From NCBI RefSeq assembly GCF_036010485.1, contig NZ_CP108568.1, positions 7,697,001 through 7,761,000 on the forward strand: DNA of 64,000 nucleotides, given 5' to 3'. Every line of letters begins with the position of its first letter. Within the stretch, counting starts at the first letter, position 1. The position numbers were made by a program, and so were the translations under genes. The stretch comes from Streptomyces sp. NBC_01198. GTDB lineage: Bacteria > Actinomycetota > Actinomycetes > Streptomycetales > Streptomycetaceae. Below, piece after piece: positions 58,699 through 64,000 of this stretch. The notes under the pieces were generated by a model. It made no database searches and was not told where the DNA came from. It saw only the letters and a program-made list of their open reading frames with translations.

Positions 58699-59078
58699 GC
58701 GCGACGATGGACGACGAGCTGTGGTCGACGATCGGCGACCCGACCCGCCGGCGCATGCTCGACCTGCTGCTCGCCGACGGGCGCGGCACCGCCACCAGCC
58801 TGAGCGAGCAACTGCCGGTGACTCGGCAGGCGATCGCCAAGCACCTCGCGGTTCTCGAACGGGCCGGCCTGGTGCACCCGACGGTCGCGGGGCGGGAGAA
58901 GCTCTACCACGTCGACCAGGCGCAGCTCGGCGTCGCCGTGGTGCAGCTGGGCCAGGTCAGCCATGACTGGGACGCCCGGCTCCAGCGCATTCGCCGGATC
59001 GCGGAGCGGATCCAGCGCGAGGCCGAGACGCGGGACGCAGCCGCCACGTCGGCGGATCCCGGCGAAGCCGCTCGCTGA
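58695..59078 (+). CDS. ArsR family winged-helix regulator
   Basis: A 127-residue repressor: WSTIGDPTRRRMLDLLLADG, the helix-turn-helix ATSLSEQLPVTRQAIAKHLA and VLERAGLVHPTVAGREKLYH. No ArsR-type metal-binding Cys pair is present, so it likely senses a small molecule or works with the coupled SRPBCC protein. GTG start, 4-bp overlap. The binding site could be its own promoter upstream of the SRPBCC gene. Confidence 0.92.
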   Translation: MSATMDDELWSTIGDPTRRRMLDLLLADGRGTATSLSEQLPVTRQAIAKHLAVLERAGLVHPTVAGREKLYHVDQAQLGVAVVQLGQVSHDWDARLQRIRRIAERIQREAETRDAAATSADPGEAAR

Positions 59079-59173
59079 CGCGGCGCCGCGCGGCTACCCG
59101 CGGCCGTCACGGCCGGCCTCGCCGGCCCGGCCGGCCGGCGGGAGCCGGTCGGAACGGGCTGCGGCGCCGGCGG

Positions 59174-60472
59174 TCAGGACGCCGTGGCGGCCGCGGTGAG
59201 GGCGTGACGGGTCGACCAGGTCAGGGCCGCCGTCGCGGTCAGGGCGAGAAGGGGGACGGCGAAGCCGGCTCGTGGGCCGCCAGGGCCGTCCACGAGCCGG
59301 CCGACCGCGGCGGCCGAGAGGGCGATACCGGCCGCGCTCGCGGAGTTCGCCCAGGTGAAGGCCTGGGTCAGCACTGACCGGTCCATGACCGACTCGACGA
59401 GCGTCGAGGAGGTGATGATGAGCGGAGCGACGCCCGCACCGGGAAGCAGGAGGGCGAGACCGAGCTGCCAGGGGGCGCCGGCCGCCAGCGGCAGCAGCGA
59501 CGCGCAGGCCAGGAAGGTCAGGATCAGCGGCAGTTGGCCGGCGGGCGGGGTGCGCGGGCGGCGCCGCCCGTACGCCAGGCCGCCCAGCAGGCTTGCCGCG
59601 CTCATCAGCCCGTACAGGAAGCCGGCAGCCGCGGGGGCGTGGTGGACGTCGGCGAAGGCGCTCACCGAGACCTGCATCGAGCCGAAGAACACGCCCAGCG
59701 CCAGATTGACGGCCAGCAGCGTGGCGAAGTTCCGGGTCAGCAGCGTCCTCGGCCCGCGGGCGGCCGTACGGTCCGCCCGCGGAGCGGCGGCAGGCGCCGG
59801 GGCCGTACCGCGCAGCGCCGCGAAGACCAGCCCGGCGCCGACGACCAGCACGCCGGCCAGGGCCGAACCCGCGGCCGGGTGCAGCCGGGTTGCCGCCAGC
59901 ACCGCGAGGCCCGGACCGAGGAGGTAGGCGGTGTCGTTGCCGATCGTCTCGAGGGCGAAGGCCGCCCTGAGTTCGGCCCTGCCGCGCAGCAAGGCCGACC
60001 AGCGGGCGGCGGCGAGCGCTCCGATCTGCGGGATGGTCGCGCCGGCAGCGAGGGCGGCGGCCATCAGCGGCAGTGTGCGCGCCCCCGCCAGGGCCAGGGC
60101 GACCAGGGCGGCGACGGCCACGGCATGGGCGCACAGCAGGGGGACGAGGACACGCGACTGTCCCCGGCGGTCCATGAGCCGCGCCGTCTGCGGGCCCATC
60201 AGGGTCTCCGCCACGGCGAAGGAGGCGGTGACCAGGCCGGCGGCCCCGAAGGACCCGGTCTCGGCGTGGACCATCCAGACGATTCCGAGGCCGGCCATGG
60301 CGATCCCGACCCGGGCAGGTGCCGCAGCCAGGTAGAAGGCCCTTGCCCCTGGGGTGCGCAGGGCCGAACGGTAGGAGGGGCCATCCGGTTGCGCAGGCGT
60401 GCTGCGGTGATACCCCCGGGGGGTAGGGGCGAGAGGTGGTGCGATGCGACGAAAGCGGTGTCGCGGTGTCAC
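59174..60472 (-). CDS. MFS transporter
   Basis: A 432-residue major facilitator with 12 predicted helices. The first loop motif is ARLMDRRGQSRVLVPLL. FALETIGNDTAYLLGPGLAV is the helix V region. The second half begins after an Ala/Pro-rich loop near residue 225 (RNFATLLAVNLALGVFFGSM). The GTG start has a GGAAGG site but yields a 32-residue basic N-terminal extension before helix I; no later start codon exists before helix I. The substrate is unknown. A CsoR-like palindrome lies within its first codons. Confidence 0.83.
   Translation of the reverse strand: MTPRHRFRRIAPPLAPTPRGYHRSTPAQPDGPSYRSALRTPGARAFYLAAAPARVGIAMAGLGIVWMVHAETGSFGAAGLVTASFAVAETLMGPQTARLMDRRGQSRVLVPLLCAHAVAVAALVALALAGARTLPLMAAALAAGATIPQIGALAAARWSALLRGRAELRAAFALETIGNDTAYLLGPGLAVLAATRLHPAAGSALAGVLVVGAGLVFAALRGTAPAPAAAPRADRTAARGPRTLLTRNFATLLAVNLALGVFFGSMQVSVSAFADVHHAPAAAGFLYGLMSAASLLGGLAYGRRRPRTPPAGQLPLILTFLACASLLPLAAGAPWQLGLALLLPGAGVAPLIITSSTLVESVMDRSVLTQAFTWANSASAAGIALSAAAVGRLVDGPGGPRAGFAVPLLALTATAALTWSTRHALTAAATAS
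60411..60425. promoter_or_regulatory. CsoR-like palindrome in the 5' end of the MFS gene
   Basis: TACCCCCGGGGGGTA resembles the copper-repressor CsoR operators (TACCCC...GGGGTA). It overlaps codons ~17-21 of the assigned gene, so it is a regulatory site only if the gene starts elsewhere or binding occurs downstream of the promoter. May be chance. Confidence 0.25.
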
Positions 60473-60834
60473 GGTGGACCTTCCGCTGCGCGGTGGGACG
60501 GTCCGGGAGCGCGACGCCGCGTGCGGGCGCCGCTCCCGCCGTCAGGAGTCGTCCAGGTGACGCGGAAGGGGCGGAGTAGGGCTCCGCGTCCGCGTCGGCT
60601 CCAGCGCCGGCAGATAACGTTGAGTGGATCGAAGATCGGATCGGGGACGACAGTAGCGCCGGCGGCGGTCGGAGAAAAGCCCCTGTCAGCCAGGGGCCTG
60701 TCCGGAATCACGGATTCCGGTCGACGCGCCCGCCACGTGACTCCTGGGTATGGTGGGATCCGGTGCCGTGGAGGGCGTCCTCGTACGTCCGGTGCGCCGG
60801 TCCCGGAGGAAGTCCGTCGACGCTTGGAGTCCTC
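60473..60834. other. Divergent intergenic region with two tandem hairpins
   Basis: No gene seen. GCCCCTG-tcagc-CAGGGGC lies at 60679-60697. CCGGAATC-acg-GATTCCGG follows at 60702-60720. The first resembles a terminator stem; the second, with an AT-containing core, may be an operator for the DUF1348 gene. Confidence 0.5.
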
Positions 60835-61302
60835 ATGGCAGCGAGACCTCCCGTACCCCCTTTCACCCACGAGAGCGCCGTGGAGAAGGTACGCCAGGGC
60901 GAGAACGGCTGGAACTCCCGCGATCCCGCGAAGGTCTCCCTGGCCTACACGCCCGACAGCCAGTGGCGCAACCGGAGTGAGTTCGTCACCGGCCGCGACG
61001 AGATCGTCGATTTCCTCACCCGCAAGTGGGCCAAGGAGCTCGACTACCGCCTCATCAAGGAGCTGTGGGCCTTCGACGGCAACCACATCGCGGTGCGCTT
61101 CGCGTACGAGTGCCACGACGAGCAGGGCAACTGGTTCCGTAGCTACGGCAACGAGAACTGGGAGTTCGACGAGAACGGACTGATGCGGCGGCGCATCGCC
61201 TCGATCAACGACCTCCCGATCAAGGAGTCGGAACGCGCCTACCACTGGCCCCTCGGCACCCGGCCAGACGACCACCCGGGTCTGTCCGACCTCGGTTTCT
61301 GA
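60835..61302 (+). CDS. DUF1348 (NTF2-like) family protein
   Basis: A 155-residue protein of the SnoaL/NTF2 superfamily. It carries the DUF1348 pattern ENGWNSRDPAKVSLAYTPDS, WRNRSEFVTGRDEIVDFL, and KELWAFDGNHIAVRFAYECH with NWFRSYGNENWEF and SINDLPI. The ATG has a GGAG site. DUF1348 proteins are small cytosolic proteins of unknown function, sometimes near oxidoreductases. It is monocistronic. Confidence 0.9.
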   Translation: MAARPPVPPFTHESAVEKVRQGENGWNSRDPAKVSLAYTPDSQWRNRSEFVTGRDEIVDFLTRKWAKELDYRLIKELWAFDGNHIAVRFAYECHDEQGNWFRSYGNENWEFDENGLMRRRIASINDLPIKESERAYHWPLGTRPDDHPGLSDLGF

Positions 61303-61346
61303 ACCCCTCGGCAACCGGCGGCGGGAGGGCTGCTAGCGTCGCCCGC

Positions 61347-61877
61347 GTGCCCCAACTGATCACCCCCGCCTGCGCACTTCACGCCTCGTGGCTCGCCGCC
61401 CTGGCCGAGTGGCCGCCGGGTGCCCACCAGGACGGCACGGGTCTGCGCCTGGCGCCCGACGGAGACCTCGGCAGCCCCGAGGTCTTCGCCATCTGGGTCG
61501 AGCGGCTGAAGCGGCAGTCGGACACCTCGCTGGCGGTGGGGGAAGGTCGCGTTCACGCGACCCACTGGTGGATCGTGGAAGGCGACAGGTATCTGGGAGC
61601 CATCGATCTGCGGCACTACCTGAACGCCTACCTGCTCGACCTCGGCGGCCACATCGGCTACAGCGTCCGCCCGTCCGCCCGCGGGCGCGGCCTGGCCACC
61701 TGGGCCCTCGCTGCGGTGCTGCCCGAGGCCCGTGCGCTCGGCCTCGACCGGGTCCTGCTCACCTGCGACGACGGCAACACCGGGTCGGCGCGCACGATCG
61801 AACGGAACGGCGGCGTCCTGGAGGACGTCCGCACCACCGACGCGGGCCTCAAGCGCCGCTACTGGATCGGTCTGTAG
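61347..61877 (+). CDS. GNAT family N-acetyltransferase
   Basis: A 176-residue GNAT protein. The substrate-side region contains HWWIVEGDRYLGAIDLRHYL. The acetyl-CoA loop is HIGYSVRPSARGRGLATWAL, followed by ALGLDRVLLTCDDGNTGSAR and TIERNGGVLEDVR. The GTG start (PQLITPACALHASW) is 44 bp after DUF1348 on the same strand. The acceptor is unknown. It resembles predicted acetyltransferases of the RimJ/RimL-type. Confidence 0.88.
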   Translation: MPQLITPACALHASWLAALAEWPPGAHQDGTGLRLAPDGDLGSPEVFAIWVERLKRQSDTSLAVGEGRVHATHWWIVEGDRYLGAIDLRHYLNAYLLDLGGHIGYSVRPSARGRGLATWALAAVLPEARALGLDRVLLTCDDGNTGSARTIERNGGVLEDVRTTDAGLKRRYWIGL

Positions 61878-61928
61878 CCCGGGGCCGCGGCCGCGCCCCG
61901 TCGGGAGCGCCACCCGCGAGGTGGCTCA

Positions 61929-62222
61929 TCAGCGGCCCCGCTCGACCGGGTGGATCAGCAGTTCGTCGTGCACGTACCAGCTGATGTGGCCGCCGACTTC
62001 CAGCTGGCACCGCCACCGCACTGGGGGACGGCCCTGGCCGCTCCACGCCCACACCACGCCCTCCTCCCAACCGCCGTCACGGGTGGCCACCACCACGTCC
62101 CGCCGCCTGGTGGAGCACGGGTCGCCCTCCCCGGGCGGTTCGGCGCGGGTCAGGCGGAAGGGCCAGTCCGCGGGGAGCTCCTCGTGGCGCGAGCGGGCCG
62201 GGGGAGGGAAGGAATCGAACAT
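61929..62222 (-). CDS. Hypothetical protein, 97 residues
   Basis: A small soluble protein rich in Trp, Arg and His: FPPPARSRHEELPADWPFRL, DVVVATRDGGWEEGVVWAWS, WRCQLEVGGHISWYVHDELL. The regular alternation suggests a small beta-sheet domain. I recognise no family. The ATG at 62222 has a weak ribosome site. The third-position GC pattern supports coding on this strand. Confidence 0.6.
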   Translation of the reverse strand: MFDSFPPPARSRHEELPADWPFRLTRAEPPGEGDPCSTRRRDVVVATRDGGWEEGVVWAWSGQGRPPVRWRCQLEVGGHISWYVHDELLIHPVERGR

Positions 62223-62355
62223 ACGTGCATGATAGGGGCCGGCGGCGCCCGGGAACCGTCAATGAGGGACAAACGTATTCATGTAAGGCTGCGCTGGGCG
62301 AGTCGTGCCCGGCTGCCGGTACAGGAGTCGGCGGCGACACGGGTGGGGGTCCGTC

Positions 62356-64000
62356 ATGGAAGTCCCGGAGCAGGCGCGGAGATCTGCCGGGGAGACGGAG
62401 CCGGTCCGGATCGGTCCGCCGGTGAGCGACCTGTTCGTGCTGGCGGTGGACGTCTCCCAGCGTGTCGTCCCCGAGGACGAGGCCGTCCAGCAGTGGCTCG
62501 CCGGCGGCGCGGTGTTGGACGCCGACCAGCGGCTTGTGCTGTGGTCCGTGGCCGACATGGAGATGGGGCGCGGGAACGACGACGTGGCCTGGACCATGGC
62601 CAAGCTCGCCGAGGCCGGAGCACGTGAGCATGCCGGCGCCTCGCTGGCCTCTCCGTGGTGGCAGGCGGCCGACATCCTGGTGGAGCTCACCAGAAGGATC
62701 CTGTGCCGACGACCGGACGGCCGCCGGCTGGCCGAGGCGGTCGCCGTCGTCGAGCGGCAACGGGAGATCCTGGATGGCCGGTGCCGCTCGCGGGTGGCCC
62801 GCGCGGCCAGACCGCGCGAAGTGGAGGAACTCGCAGAAACCCTCAACGCGGCGGGTCAGTTGCTGGCAACGCCCTACATCGAGAACAGCGCACGGGGATG
62901 GCCGTCGCTCAACCAGTGGCTCAGCCACGAGAACACGGCCGCGCTGACCGACCCCACGCAGTACCTGGCGGGCCAGAGCGCGGTCATGCCCGCTCCCTCG
63001 TCGGCACTTGCCGCGGCGATGGACTCCTTCGAGCGCGGGGCACGCCTCGGCAAGGGACATGTCAAAGGGTTGTGCCTCGCGTATCTGGCCACCTGCCATC
63101 ACGTCCAGGCCGTCCTGTCCGGGAAGCCGGCGGATCGGGGCCGGTTGCTGAGCGCCCTGGCCTCCCGGGCGCTCGTGCACCTGGAGGAGGACAGGGCGCC
63201 CGGCCTGTATGCCCGCTCGCTCTACTTCCACCTGGCGTTCGGCGAGAACCGCAGCGACGCGTCGGTCCGCGAACTGCTCGTGCGGCGTGTTCTCGAACGT
63301 CCTCCGCGGTCGGAGGACGACGTGGACGACCTGCTTGCCTCGCTGCTGCCCTGGGCCGGACCGGGCCTCCCGCGGCAACTGCTGGCGGAGCTGTGGGCGC
63401 GGGTCGGCGAACTGACCGGGCAGAACGGGAACGTGCCGCGCCGCATCGCGGTGTGCGAGCGCGTCATCCACGCGTTCGCGGAGAACTTCGCGAGCTGCCC
63501 GGGCAGTGGGTCGGTGTCGGCACCGGAGGCGGAGGTGCTGGCCGAGCGGATCGTCTCCGGCGAGGAGCACTCGCCGCGCGAGCGGGCAGCCACTCTCGTC
63601 CATCTCGCCGTGCATCTGGACACCGAGTCCTGCGACCTCGCCAGGAGCATCCTGTCCCGGAGCCGGGACCTCGATCCCGCCTTCTCCGCGGAACACTTCG
63701 ACTGCGTCGACTACGCCGAGGCGAACGTGTCGCTGGACTACGGGAAGAGCCGGGAGGAGGCAGGAGACCTCCTCGGTGCGCTGTGGATCTACTCGGACGC
63801 CGCGGTGGTGATCGCACGTCTGGCGCGGAGCTGGAGCTGGCCGGAGATCGTCTCGGACCTCCTCCTGCGTGCCCTGCGCTGCGTGCGCGACTACAGCGGG
63901 GACGAGCCGGGCACCGCCGCGATCCATGGAACGGCGCTGGCCGCGGATCTCGTGCCCATCCTGCCTGCGGTCTTCGACGAGAACCGGGCGGGACTGTACT
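62356..64000 (+). CDS. Large protein of unknown function, C-terminus beyond the window
   Basis: An open frame of 548 codons from an ATG, with no stop before the window ends. It is helix-rich, with repeated short amphipathic helices (WQAADILVELTRRILCRR, LCLAYLATCHHVQAVLSG, ALWIYSDAAVVIARLARSWS), which suggests a TPR-like alpha-solenoid. No transmembrane segment, Walker motif or protease motif is seen in the visible part. Codon use is looser than its neighbours (several AGA, AGG, CTT, TTG, TAT). Solenoid regions of this kind in streptomycetes often precede a CHAT or AAA-type domain, but that lies outside and is a guess. Confidence 0.65.
   Translation, partial: MEVPEQARRSAGETEPVRIGPPVSDLFVLAVDVSQRVVPEDEAVQQWLAGGAVLDADQRLVLWSVADMEMGRGNDDVAWTMAKLAEAGAREHAGASLASPWWQAADILVELTRRILCRRPDGRRLAEAVAVVERQREILDGRCRSRVARAARPREVEELAETLNAAGQLLATPYIENSARGWPSLNQWLSHENTAALTDPTQYLAGQSAVMPAPSSALAAAMDSFERGARLGKGHVKGLCLAYLATCHHVQAVLSGKPADRGRLLSALASRALVHLEEDRAPGLYARSLYFHLAFGENRSDASVRELLVRRVLERPPRSEDDVDDLLASLLPWAGPGLPRQLLAELWARVGELTGQNGNVPRRIAVCERVIHAFAENFASCPGSGSVSAPEAEVLAERIVSGEEHSPRERAATLVHLAVHLDTESCDLARSILSRSRDLDPAFSAEHFDCVDYAEANVSLDYGKSREEAGDLLGALWIYSDAAVVIARLARSWSWPEIVSDLLLRALRCVRDYSGDEPGTAAIHGTALAADLVPILPAVFDENRAGLY

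Overview
The window is about 64 kb of very GC-rich, gene-dense DNA. Its gene content points to an actinomycete of the Streptomycetaceae (Streptomyces or a close relative such as Streptacidiphilus or Actinacidiphila). The reasons are pervasive GTG starts and 4-bp stop/start overlaps, streptomycete-type families (DUF6629, DUF6296, DUF3040, MurT/GatD, ECF41 sigma, NhaA-DsbA fusion, baeRF3), and a Nur-type nickel box plus DmdR/IdeR-type iron boxes. I see no rRNA, tRNA, CRISPR array, insertion sequence or prophage. It looks like chromosomal sequence with scattered small operons.

Region 1-14 kb holds housekeeping and envelope genes: a truncated acyltransferase, CtaG, phosphofructokinase, the lipid II amidation pair MurT/GatD, a TetR regulator divergent from an acyl-CoA dehydrogenase with a clear operator, a FUSC-type membrane protein, a stand-alone winged-helix regulator, UspA, an L,D-transpeptidase and an ECF41 sigma factor. 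Region 14-22.6 kb has a hemerythrin protein, DUF6629, baeRF3, and a tightly coupled five-gene operon, DUF4129 / unknown / MoxR ATPase / DUF58 / unknown, followed by a PrmC-like methyltransferase.

Region 22.6-27.7 kb is a metal and vitamin B12 locus. A NiCoT nickel/cobalt permease reads leftward behind a Nur-like box. A cobalamin riboswitch reads rightward into cbtB-cbtA-(FhuF-like 2Fe-2S protein)-cobF-cobK. Region 27.8-31.6 kb is an ABC exporter with its own two-component system. Region 31.7-37.8 kb has DUF6296, an NhaA-DsbA fusion, an NfeD/flotillin pair and small enzymes.

Region 37.8-44.9 kb is the most notable part. It is a compact, iron-box-controlled NRPS-independent siderophore locus (ATP-grasp ligase, two IucA/IucC synthetases, PLP decarboxylase) with a divergent FhuF-like ferric-siderophore reductase. 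The gene order matches the vibrioferrin pvsA-pvsB-pvsD-pvsE set without the pvsC exporter.

Region 45-64 kb is mixed accessory content: a Gls24 protein, a frameshifted MerR gene, a lipoprotein plus glutathionylspermidine-synthase-like cluster, a doubly frameshifted flavoprotein gene, a YbdK-type glutamate-cysteine ligase, stress-type small proteins, two MFS transporters, an SRPBCC/ArsR pair and, at the right edge, the first 548 codons of a large unrecognised protein. All assignments come from reading motifs by eye; no database search was run.
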